Assembly: GCA_964639525.1 (NCBI GenBank)
Contig: CAZXDS010000138.1
Span: 1-9,257 of the forward strand
DNA from: CAZXDS01 sp964639525
GTDB taxonomy: Bacteria > Bacteroidota > Ignavibacteria > Ignavibacteriales > Melioribacteraceae
DNA: 9,257 bases
Direction: 5' to 3'
The notes under the pieces were generated by a model that ran no database searches, had not been told where the DNA came from, and saw only the letters and a program-made list of their open reading frames with translations. Position numbers and translations under genes: made by a program. Shown here piece after piece: positions 1-6,566 of the stretch (within the stretch, counting starts at the first letter, position 1; every line of letters begins with the position of its first letter).

Positions 1-31
1 AATAAATTAATATTAAATAATTTTAAAAAAT

Positions 32-67
32 AGGCTGGTTTACTCTTTGTAAATCAGCCTTTTTTTA
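32..67 (+). terminator. Intrinsic terminator of an upstream gene outside the window
   Basis: An 11-bp stem pairs 32-42 with 50-60, with one G-U wobble. The 7-base loop is at 43-49 and a run of seven T's follows (60-66). An A-rich run precedes the stem at 25-30. The orientation ends + strand transcription entering from the left. A second small dyad (ATTGTA, three A's, TACAAT; 67-81) abuts the T-tract and can be extended into it with A-T pairs. It could give an alternative structure, but I do not call it separately. Confidence 0.8.
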
Positions 68-201
68 TTGTAAAATACAATGAAAAATTGATATCCACAT
101 TTCAGTTGCAGAAAATAATATTTACTTCGTACGTTATATTAAATTAATGATTTATATTTTTTTATTAAATTGGTTTGCAATTTAAAACTTAATTTGTAAA
201 A

Positions 202-1398
202 ATGAGTTCAATGAAAAAACTTGTATTAATTATATTTTGTCTTCTAACGGCATTTTCCGGTATTTCTGCCCGAAAGTTTGTGAAAAAGTGGATTATAATA
301 AAAGACACTGAAAATAAAATTGTTTACATAGACACTTCTTCAATCAGAAAATCCGACGGACAATTATCACTGTGGAGTTTGGTAAAATACAAGCAGCCTA
401 AGGAATTTGTGATGTATCAGGGCAAAGTTTCTCAAGTGAAATCACACATTTTGTTCAATACAGTGCAGAATAGATATACTGTTATCGGAGCATTATTTTA
501 TGATAAGCGGGCACGAATAATAGGGGAGAGCAGTACTCCCGCAATTTCGGGTAATCAAAAAATAATTTCTTCTCCTTTAATTAAGGATTCCGACCAGCAG
601 ATATTATTGGATAAAGCAAACGAATATATTTCTACGGGTAAAGTTGTTAAAGAGGTTCCAAAAAATATTCTTGATGAAAAACCGAAGGAATTTGCCGTAC
701 ATAAATATTCGGAACCTGAAAAAGTTATTACAGATACAGTAATAAATCCTTTTGGCAATTTTCCTTCTCAACCGGTTTTGAGTGAAGATTCAACAATTAT
801 TAAAAATTCAATCGGCAGCGAATTACGCGACGAATTAACAAAACCCGATGCAATTGATAGTTCTGCAGCAGTTGAACAGCCTATTGAAGAAAAACCGGAA
901 AACACTGTTGCAGACAGTATTGGAAACTTAATAGGAATGCAATTACAAGATGCTTTAAAAACAGAAGAAGACAACTCAACTTCTACTTATATTCCACAAC
1001 AAATACCTGCTCCACCCGTAATTGGAAAAAGTAAACCTATTTTGATTCCACTTGAAAGAGTAAAATTCACTGATGAGAAAGTGAACAATAATAAGAATAA
1101 TTCCACTACTGATAATTACGGAACAAAATATTCGGATAATACGTCTTATAATTCGGATGCTGAAGAACAAGTCGCAAAAAATATATGGAGTGACGGGAAT
1201 TTATATGTAATTCAGTTATCATCATGGCGTTCAAAAAGCAAAGCTGCTTCTTTAGTTAAAAAACTAAAGATGCAAGGAAACGATGCTTTTGTATTTGAAA
1301 AATATATTCCACAGAAAAAAAGGAAATATTACAGAGTTAGAGTTGGATATTTTTCGACCTTAACAGAAGCAAAAAATTATTTAAAAAACATAAAATAA
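202..1398 (+). CDS. Exported protein: adhesin-E-like N-terminal domain plus C-terminal SPOR domain
   Basis: The 398-residue protein has a signal peptide (about residues 4-23, cleavage likely after ISA) and no lipobox. Residues 25-115 contain W..., VYIDTSSIR, LWSLVKYKQP, a block around SHILFNT, and RYTVIG..FYD. This pattern resembles the surface-adhesin E family, but I assign it by eye only. A long low-complexity linker rich in S, T, N, P, E and K (about 115-330) precedes a SPOR domain at 332-398, with LYVIQLSSW at its start and YYRVRVGYF near its end. SPOR domains bind denuded septal peptidoglycan, so the protein probably sits in the periplasm or outer envelope at the cell wall. The linker carries two similar 11-residue segments (IGSELRDELTK at 204-214 and IGMQLQDALKT at 244-254). 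An in-frame ATG at 211 would remove only three residues and gives a more typical signal peptide start. No good Shine-Dalgarno sequence decides between the two. msrB follows after 29 bases without a terminator. The biological role is unknown. Confidence 0.85.
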   Translation: MSSMKKLVLIIFCLLTAFSGISARKFVKKWIIIKDTENKIVYIDTSSIRKSDGQLSLWSLVKYKQPKEFVMYQGKVSQVKSHILFNTVQNRYTVIGALFYDKRARIIGESSTPAISGNQKIISSPLIKDSDQQILLDKANEYISTGKVVKEVPKNILDEKPKEFAVHKYSEPEKVITDTVINPFGNFPSQPVLSEDSTIIKNSIGSELRDELTKPDAIDSSAAVEQPIEEKPENTVADSIGNLIGMQLQDALKTEEDNSTSTYIPQQIPAPPVIGKSKPILIPLERVKFTDEKVNNNKNNSTTDNYGTKYSDNTSYNSDAEEQVAKNIWSDGNLYVIQLSSWRSKSKAASLVKKLKMQGNDAFVFEKYIPQKKRKYYRVRVGYFSTLTEAKNYLKNIK

Positions 1399-1427
1399 TT
1401 ATCACATCTATCAGAAAGGAGCACGCA

Positions 1428-2012
1428 ATGCGATTTAAAAATTTAACCGTATTGCTGTTTGTAATTTCCGTTTTACTGTTTATAACTGCATTCTACGCAA
1501 ATAATATAAAGTTGGAAAAAACAGCGAGTAAAACTAATACTATACAAGAACCGGATTCACTTTCAAAAAATAGTGGAGGACAAAAAGTGTACGGTGTTGT
1601 GAAAACTGAAAAAGAATGGCGGGAATCGTTATCGGATGAGGAATACTACATTTTAAGAGAGAAGGGAACCGAGAGAGCCGGGACGGGGAAATATTACCGC
1701 AATCACGAAGAAGGAATGTATTTTTGTGCTGCATGCGGAAATGAGTTATTTGGTTCGGATGAAAAGTATGATTCCGGTTCCGGCTGGCCGAGCTTTTATG
1801 CTCCCAAATCCGAAAAAGATATTAATGTAATAAAAGATGTTTCTTTCGGTATGGAACGCACGGAAATAGTGTGCTCCCGTTGCGGAAGTCATCTCGGACA
1901 TGTTTTTAATGATGGACCGAAACCAACCGGATTACGATACTGTGTTAATTCTGCTTCATTGGTTTTTAAGAAGAAGACTAACAAATCAAAAACAACCAAC
2001 AACAAGGAGTAA
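1428..2012 (+). CDS. msrB: Peptide-methionine (R)-S-oxide reductase, exported or membrane-anchored
   Basis: MsrB reduces the R epimer of methionine sulfoxide in proteins. The MsrB domain spans about residues 55-182. It shows two zinc-binding CxxC pairs (C100/C103 and C149/C152), GWPSF at 119-123, the conserved GSHLGHVF block at 153-160, and RYCVNSASL, whose C172 is the catalytic cysteine. The five cysteines are fully used by these roles. The position that carries the resolving cysteine in E. coli-type enzymes (SGCGWPSF) is serine here (S118), so sulfenate recycling must use another route. Residues 1-25 form a basic start and a hydrophobic helix. Cleavage after FYA is possible but not ideal, so it may stay as a membrane anchor. 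Either way the enzyme should face the periplasm. A strong AAAGGAG (1415-1421) lies 6 bases before the ATG. The stop is 2 bases before the next gene, so the two are almost certainly cotranscribed. Confidence 0.96.
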   Translation: MRFKNLTVLLFVISVLLFITAFYANNIKLEKTASKTNTIQEPDSLSKNSGGQKVYGVVKTEKEWRESLSDEEYYILREKGTERAGTGKYYRNHEEGMYFCAACGNELFGSDEKYDSGSGWPSFYAPKSEKDINVIKDVSFGMERTEIVCSRCGSHLGHVFNDGPKPTGLRYCVNSASLVFKKKTNKSKTTNNKE

Positions 2013-2014
2013 GT

Positions 2015-2605
2015 ATGAAAACCGCAAAACTATTTTTTTCATTAATGATTATCGGATTGTTATTTTCTACAATTTCAATTTTTGCACAAGAAAAGCAGCA
2101 CGAAATGTCGGCAGCAGACAAAGCTTGGATGGAATACATGACACCGGGAAAGATGCACGAACATTTTAAAAGTCAGGTAGGCAGCTGGACTTACATAAGT
2201 ACATTCTGGATGGAACCGAATAGCAAAACACCTATGGTCACAGAAGGAACTTCCGAAATAACCACAATATTTGGTGGAAGATATTTAAAAATGACATACA
2301 AAGGCGAAATGATGGGAATGCCATTCAAAGGTTTCGGTTTAACCGGTTATGATAATGCAAAAAAAGTTTACGAAAGCATTTGGATTGATAATATGGGCAC
2401 AGGAATAATGTTTATGTCAGGTAATTACAAAGATGGCAAAATGATACTAATCGGAACTTCAGTTGACCCATTGACTAAAAAAGATGTAACAGTTAAGGAA
2501 GTAAATACCGATATTGATCAAAACCACTTTAAATTTGAAATGTTCATGGTTACTGATGAAGGTGAAGTAAAGACTATGCAAATAGACTATACACGTTCAA
2601 AATAA
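2015..2605 (+). CDS. Exported DUF1579 family protein, methionine-rich
   Basis: The 196-residue protein has a signal peptide at 1-24, with cleavage likely after IFA before QEKQHE. The body matches my memory of the DUF1579 family: a lipocalin-like pattern of beta strands beginning near VGSWTY (55-60), then FGGRYLKMTYKGEMMGMPF, the central FGLTGYDNAKK, and SIWIDNMGTGIM. The family has no established biochemical function. The predicted mature chain holds 17 methionines in about 172 residues (roughly one in ten) and no cysteine. Several Met residues cluster at 93-102 and 127-134. AAGGAG (2004-2009) lies inside the 3' end of msrB, 5 bases before the ATG, and the gene is separated from the msrB stop by 2 bases. 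The context suggests an envelope protein that is a client of MsrB, or works with it. That link is inference. A terminator follows 41 bases downstream. Confidence 0.88.
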   Translation: MKTAKLFFSLMIIGLLFSTISIFAQEKQHEMSAADKAWMEYMTPGKMHEHFKSQVGSWTYISTFWMEPNSKTPMVTEGTSEITTIFGGRYLKMTYKGEMMGMPFKGFGLTGYDNAKKVYESIWIDNMGTGIMFMSGNYKDGKMILIGTSVDPLTKKDVTVKEVNTDIDQNHFKFEMFMVTDEGEVKTMQIDYTRSK

Positions 2606-2645
2606 GAAAAAATCCTCGAATTTTAACAAAAATTTGATAAAAATT

Positions 2646-2679
2646 AGCAGTGTGATATGATTATCATGCTGCTTTTTTT
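2646..2679 (+). terminator. Intrinsic terminator closing the SPOR-msrB-DUF1579 unit
   Basis: A 12-bp stem (2646-2657 with 2662-2673, including two G-U wobbles) has a 4-base loop TGAT and runs into seven T's (2673-2679). It sits 41 bases after the DUF1579 stop and separates this unit from the pst operon. The run AAAATTTGATAAAAATT just before it adds an A-rich lead. Confidence 0.85.
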
Positions 2680-2717
2680 ATCCTTCTGTTTTGTTCTAAA
2701 ATAGAAATGTAAGGCAA

Positions 2718-2747
2718 TTTACACTTGTTCAGCGTTCACGCCATTAT
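2718..2747 (+). promoter_or_regulatory. Candidate promoter of the pst operon
   Basis: A TTTACA (2718-2723) and a CATTAT (2742-2747) are spaced 18 bases apart. They lie between the preceding terminator and pstS, and match a housekeeping -35/-10 pair at five and four of six positions. Two GTTCA words (2727-2731 and 2734-2738) fall in the spacer. Their 7-base period does not match the 11-base period of a classical Pho box. I see no Bacteroides-type TTTG/TAnnTTTG promoter here. This is a weak call based only on position and loose consensus. Confidence 0.2.
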
Positions 2748-2795
2748 TTTCTCTTATCATTTAAATAAAAACAAACATAATTCCGGAAGAAACTG

Positions 2796-3641
2796 ATGAG
2801 ACTAAAAAAAGTATTACTTATATCCATAACAATGATTTTTAGTTTTGTGCTGATTAGTTGTTCAAAAAAATATTCAATTAATATTTCGGGATCAACAACA
2901 GTCTTACCCGTGGTATCAAAGGCTGCCGAAAAATATAAACTTCAGCATAGTGGTTTGCAAATTGTTGTAAATGCCGGTGGTTCGGGCGTTGGAATGAATC
3001 AATTTGGTTTGGGCAACATCCAAATCGGAATGGCTTCGCGTGAAATTGACGCTGAAGAAATCGCACAATATCCTAAAGTTAATTTTATTAAAACAGTAAT
3101 AGGCAGAGATGCAGTAGTTCCTGTTGTTTCATCGGAAATTTATGATGCGGGAGTTACACAATTATCTCTAACACAAATTGGAAAAATTTACAAAGGACAA
3201 GTTAAAAACTGGAAAGAATTTGGCGGACCTGACAGAGAAATACTTTGTATTGATAAAGAGAAATCTCGCGGAACACGACACGTATTTATGACAATACTAT
3301 TTGGAAATAAATTAGCGGATGCTCCGGGAGCAGACTTGGTGCTCGGCTCGAATAATGAGGAACAAACAGCAATATCACAAAGTAATGCCGCAATCGGAAT
3401 GCTTTCAAATGCGTGGATGAATGATGATGTAAAAGGTTTATCCATTGTGCTTCAAGATGGAAAAGTTATTCCTCCAACATTGGTAAATATTAAAAATGGT
3501 TCATTTCCCATTACAAGAAATTTGAATTTATACACAAATGGTAAATCGAGTGGAAGTATTAAAAGTTTTGTAGATTTTATTCTCAGTAATGAAGGACAAA
3601 AAATAGTTGAGGAATCAGGATACATTGGTGTTATCAAATAA
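2796..3641 (+). CDS. pstS: Phosphate ABC transporter, substrate-binding lipoprotein PstS
   Basis: PstS captures phosphate outside the membrane and delivers it to the PstCA channel. The 281-residue protein has a lipoprotein signal peptide with lipobox LISC, so C22 should be lipidated. The mature chain starts with the phosphate-binding loop SGSTTVLPV (31-39), followed by GGSGVG (61-66), MASREI (79-84), and SRGTRHVF (157-164). The last takes the place of the common GSGTR..F motif. SNAAIGML (196-203) matches the family's later ligand-side block. At about 260 mature residues it belongs to the short PstS type, not the longer E. coli type, and lipid anchoring is more usual in Gram-positive PstS. GGAAG (2785-2789) precedes the ATG by 6 bases. 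Its 3' end overlaps the start of pstC. It is the first gene of a pstSCAB operon, which in most bacteria is induced by phosphate starvation. Confidence 0.95.
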   Translation: MRLKKVLLISITMIFSFVLISCSKKYSINISGSTTVLPVVSKAAEKYKLQHSGLQIVVNAGGSGVGMNQFGLGNIQIGMASREIDAEEIAQYPKVNFIKTVIGRDAVVPVVSSEIYDAGVTQLSLTQIGKIYKGQVKNWKEFGGPDREILCIDKEKSRGTRHVFMTILFGNKLADAPGADLVLGSNNEEQTAISQSNAAIGMLSNAWMNDDVKGLSIVLQDGKVIPPTLVNIKNGSFPITRNLNLYTNGKSSGSIKSFVDFILSNEGQKIVEESGYIGVIK

Positions 3642-4494
3642 AATAGGGAAAGGATATGTACTTGCAAGTATGTTAATTAGCACGGCTGTTGTTGTAATTA
3701 TTTTTACAATATTTATCTTAAACAGTTGGAATGCATTTGTAAATGTCGGCTTTGGATTTTTTTCAGATGTGTGGAATCCGGCGGAGTTTAAGTTTGGAAT
3801 TACGTCTCTGCTTTTCGGAACTTTTGCCGTAACACTTATTGCATTAACTATTGCCGTTCCTTTGGGTGTTTTAACTGCAATTTTTACATCCGAAATGATT
3901 GGTGAGAATTTAAGAATTTATGTTAAATCAACATTGGAATTACTTGCCGGAATCCCTTCAATTATTTATGGACTTATAGGAATTGTATTTTTAAGCAGTA
4001 TTGTTGAGAATATTTTTCATCTTCAAACGGGAAGAACTGTGTTAACTGCGGGACTTTTACTTTCATTTATGATTTTACCAACAATAATAACACTGTCCGA
4101 TGATGCACTGCACGCCATCCCGAAAAGTTATCGTGAATCGGCAAACAGTTTAGGTTTATATAAGTACGAAATGATAATTTACTCTCTTTTTCCAATTGCA
4201 AAGAAGGATATATTCGGTTCAATATTGTTGGCTCTGGGACGTGCAGCGGGAGAAACAATGGCTGTAATGCTTGTTATTGGCAGTATTGATAAAATCCCTA
4301 ATCCGTTATATAATATTCTCGTGCCGGCACAAACAATTACCTCCAAATTAGGGCGGGAGATTTCAGAAAGCGCTTTTGGCTCAACACATTTTAGTGCTTT
4401 GGTTTTCGCCGGTTTTGTTCTTCTGATTTTAGTTCTTGTAATCACTTTAATTTCTCAAAAATTATTTAATAATGATTTTAGGCTTCATGAGTAG
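3628..4494 (+). CDS. pstC: Phosphate ABC transporter permease PstC
   Basis: PstC is one of the two membrane subunits forming the phosphate channel. The sequence shows about six hydrophobic segments: an N-terminal helix (YVLASMLISTAVVVIIF), a short external stretch, then the BPD-type permease core beginning near FGITSLLFGTFAVTL. The cytoplasmic EAA loop reads ESANSLGLYKYEMIIYSLFP, with the usual Gly and Pro, followed by GRAAGETMAVML. The PstC hallmarks AGIPSIIYG and LSFMILPTI are present. The start is uncertain because there is no in-frame ATG near the 5' end until 3670. I prefer GTG 3628, 7 bases after CAGGA, which overlaps pstS by 14 bases. TTG 3625 is also possible, as is TTG 3607, which adds seven residues and lies about 10 bases after GAAGGA. 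The chosen form is 288 residues, normal for the family. The gene end overlaps the start of pstA. Confidence 0.93.
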   Translation: MLSNKIGKGYVLASMLISTAVVVIIFTIFILNSWNAFVNVGFGFFSDVWNPAEFKFGITSLLFGTFAVTLIALTIAVPLGVLTAIFTSEMIGENLRIYVKSTLELLAGIPSIIYGLIGIVFLSSIVENIFHLQTGRTVLTAGLLLSFMILPTIITLSDDALHAIPKSYRESANSLGLYKYEMIIYSLFPIAKKDIFGSILLALGRAAGETMAVMLVIGSIDKIPNPLYNILVPAQTITSKLGREISESAFGSTHFSALVFAGFVLLILVLVITLISQKLFNNDFRLHE

Positions 4495-5323
4495 AAAAAG
4501 TAAAAATGTTTTATTTCATACAATCAGTTGGCTTTCTGTAATATCAACTTCACTAATTCTGATATTTATTATTGGATTGATAATTTGGAATGGTATTGGA
4601 GCGATTAATTTTGATTTCCTATTTACTTCATCACGCAATTTTGGTGCGGAAGGAGGAATACTTTACCAGATTCTCGGCAGTATTTTAATTGTTTGTGTAG
4701 CTGCTTTAATTAGTTTCCCTATAGCTTTGGGTACTGCAATATACAAAAGTGAATATCTTAAAAATAAATTTCTTAAAAAATTAAGTGATATTTTAATATA
4801 TAGTCTGAATGCAATTCCTTCGATTATTTATGGAGTATTCGGACTTGTATTTTTTGTAAACATACTGCATACGGGAATTTCATGGTTTGTCGGTTCTATA
4901 ATTCTTTCATTTATGATATTACCGACAATTGTGCTTGCAACGTATCAATCAATAAATAGTATTCCGCAAATATACAGAGAAAGTGCAACGGCACTGAGTT
5001 TAACAAAATGGGAAGTTATTTGGAAAGTGATTTTGCCTCAAGGAATTGACGGTGCCGTTTCAAGTTTGTTTATAGGCATTGCGAGGGCAATCGGTGAAAC
5101 TGCTCCGATAATGTTTATTGCTACAGCGTTTTCTGGTGTTGATGTACCCGGCTCATTATTTGAACCGGTTGTTACATTGCCGACTCACATTCTTGCACTT
5201 GCTCAACAGGCAACAAATCAAAATGCACTACAAAATGCTTGGGGCGCAAGTTTGGTTTTATTGTTTTTAGTGATGTTATTCAGCATTGCAGCATTATCAA
5301 GTAGATTAAAGATTTCAAGCTAA
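4487..5323 (+). CDS. pstA: Phosphate ABC transporter permease PstA
   Basis: PstA is the second membrane subunit of the phosphate channel and pairs with PstC. Hydrophobic segments lie near VLFHTISWLSVIST..IFIIGLIIW, YQILGSILIVCVAALISFPIALG, AIPSIIYGVFGLVFFV, GSIILSFMILPTIVLA, around GIARAIGETAPIMFIATAF, and at the C-terminus (LVLLFLVMLFSIAAL). The EAA loop reads ESATALSLTKWEVIWKVILP, so serine sits where the loop's conserved glycine normally is. PstC keeps that glycine. I chose ATG 4487 (MSRKSKN, a basic cytoplasmic start, 278 residues, AGG just upstream), which overlaps the pstC stop by 8 bases. ATG 4472 would add MILGF and lengthen the overlap. The overlap implies translational coupling with pstC. 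Confidence 0.93.
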   Translation: MSRKSKNVLFHTISWLSVISTSLILIFIIGLIIWNGIGAINFDFLFTSSRNFGAEGGILYQILGSILIVCVAALISFPIALGTAIYKSEYLKNKFLKKLSDILIYSLNAIPSIIYGVFGLVFFVNILHTGISWFVGSIILSFMILPTIVLATYQSINSIPQIYRESATALSLTKWEVIWKVILPQGIDGAVSSLFIGIARAIGETAPIMFIATAFSGVDVPGSLFEPVVTLPTHILALAQQATNQNALQNAWGASLVLLFLVMLFSIAALSSRLKISS

Positions 5324-5396
5324 CAGATTACAGGTTGTGATACAGCATTAAATTTTTGTTGTAATTAGTAGATTTATAATTATTAGGATATTAAAA

Positions 5397-6197
5397 GTGG
5401 AAAAAGCTGAGTTAGTAAACATATTTCCTATTAAAAAACATTCAATTGAAGTGAACCAATTGAATGTTTGGTTCAATGATAATCATGTACTTTATAATAT
5501 TGATACAATATTTTTTAAAAACCAAATAAATTGCATAGTAGGTCCTTCCGGAAGTGGAAAATCGACTTTAATAAGAAGTATTGACAGAATAAATGATGAT
5601 ATTCAAGGCTTTATTATGGACGGGGAAATTAGTTTTGATAGTAATAACATTTATGATAAAAAAATTGATGTTGTGGAATTAAGAAAAAACATCGGGATGG
5701 TTTTCCAAAAACCATGTGTGTTTCCAAAATCCATTTCTGAAAATTTATTATTTGGAATAAAGCATTCAAAAAAAATATTGAAGATTGATAAACAAAGACT
5801 AATTGAAGAAAAATTAAAATCTGTTTCTTTATGGAAAGAAACTTCGCATCGTTTAAATGACCCGGCATCATCTCTATCTGTTGGGCAGCAGCAGCGGCTT
5901 TGTATTGCAAGAACACTAGCAGTTGAACCGAAAGTTATTTTGATGGATGAACCTACATCATCATTAGATCCGATATCAACACGTGCAATTGAACAACTAA
6001 TTTTGAAACTGAAAGAAAAATATACTATTATTTTTGTAACGCACGATATTCAGCAAGCCAAAAGAATTGCTGATAATCTTGTGTTTATGTGTGAGGGAAA
6101 AATCATTGAACAAGGCTCAAAAGAAAAACTATTTTATTCTCCTGAAAACGAACAAACTAAGGCTTATTTGAGAAGTGAGGTGTGTGATTGTAACTAA
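5397..6197 (+). CDS. pstB: Phosphate ABC transporter ATPase PstB
   Basis: PstB hydrolyses ATP at the inner membrane to drive phosphate import through PstCA. All ABC motifs are visible in the 266 residues: Walker A GPSGSGKST (49-57), the Q-loop in VFQKPCVFPKSISEN (Q104; this FPKSI context is typical of PstB), signature LSVGQQQR (160-167), Walker B VILMDEP (180-186), D-loop SSLD (188-191) and H-loop H216. The first glycine of the LSGGQ signature is valine here (codon GTT), which is unusual for PstB. The serine and second glycine are intact, so the protein is probably active. The start is GTG, 8 bases after AGGA (5385-5388). It follows pstA after 73 A+T-rich bases with no clear terminator, so it should be cotranscribed. 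No phoU follows, unlike the common pstSCAB-phoU layout. Confidence 0.95.
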   Translation: MEKAELVNIFPIKKHSIEVNQLNVWFNDNHVLYNIDTIFFKNQINCIVGPSGSGKSTLIRSIDRINDDIQGFIMDGEISFDSNNIYDKKIDVVELRKNIGMVFQKPCVFPKSISENLLFGIKHSKKILKIDKQRLIEEKLKSVSLWKETSHRLNDPASSLSVGQQQRLCIARTLAVEPKVILMDEPTSSLDPISTRAIEQLILKLKEKYTIIFVTHDIQQAKRIADNLVFMCEGKIIEQGSKEKLFYSPENEQTKAYLRSEVCDCN

Positions 6198-6302
6198 ATG
6201 TTTGCTTTTTAATTTTGAGGAAATATAATACCGATTTTGATTTCCCGCCTAAATTCGTTTATTTGCACTTTCGATTTTGATGAATTTATAATATTAACAG
6301 TT

Positions 6303-6327
6303 ATCCGGCATCTGCCGGATGTTTTTT
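6303..6327 (+). terminator. Intrinsic terminator of the pst operon
   Basis: A perfect G+C-rich dyad ATCCGGCA/TGCCGGAT (6303-6310 with 6313-6320) folds in practice as 7 bp around a 4-base loop. It is followed by G and six T's (6322-6327). It starts 106 bases after the pstB stop and is the only strongly G+C-rich hairpin in this A+T-rich gap. Confidence 0.82.
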
Positions 6328-6460
6328 ATGTAAAGAAATCGAAATATGATTTTTTGTAAAATTTGCAAATATTTTAAATATCGAATGATGATTAACAATT
6401 TTTGATTTCAGATGTTTTTACTTCAAAAATCTAAAGTCGTTAATCGGTGTTCATAAATCA

Positions 6461-6481
6461 ATTTGCGGTTTACCGCAATAT
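6461..6481. promoter_or_regulatory. Dyad element copy 1, operator-like
   Basis: The core TTGCGGTTTACCGCAA (6463-6478) is a perfect 7-bp inverted repeat around two T's, centred between 6470 and 6471. Including flanks, 18 of 21 bases match the copy at 6736-6756. The near-identity of the two sites, each with two-fold symmetry, is what a dimeric DNA-binding protein would recognise. I know no regulator with this consensus. The short stem with a 2-base loop and no T-tract argues against a terminator. Confidence 0.45.
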
Positions 6482-6566
6482 AGTGTTATCAGTTAAATCT
6501 TTGTTTTTTTAGCAAAGAAATTAATGTAAAATAATATTTTGATATGCTGTTGATTAAAATTAACCT

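Noticed and set aside
174..196. Bacteroides-type promoter words TTTG (174-177) and TTAATTTG (189-196) before the first gene
   Set aside because: The 11-base gap is far short of the roughly 20 bases needed, and the second word is only 5 bases from the ATG.
1900..2169. An 89-codon + strand open frame across the msrB/DUF1579 junction
   Set aside because: It overlaps two well-supported genes in another frame. Its product is low quality and matches nothing I recognise, and a good ribosome-binding site serves the DUF1579 gene instead.
2727..2738. GTTCA direct repeats upstream of pstS as a Pho box
   Set aside because: A Pho box has 11-base periodic repeats related to CTGTCAT. Here the period is 7 and the words differ.
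5324..5396. The pstA-pstB gap as a terminator or promoter; it shares ACAGATTA with the repeat at the window end
   Set aside because: There is no stable hairpin with a T-tract. An 8-base match to 9234-9241 is not significant in A+T-rich sequence.
6472..6488. ACACTATAT on the minus strand beside dyad copy 1, resembling half of an NrdR box
   Set aside because: The second half does not fit the NrdR consensus, no second box lies at the expected spacing, and the overlapping TTGCGGT dyad explains the symmetry better.
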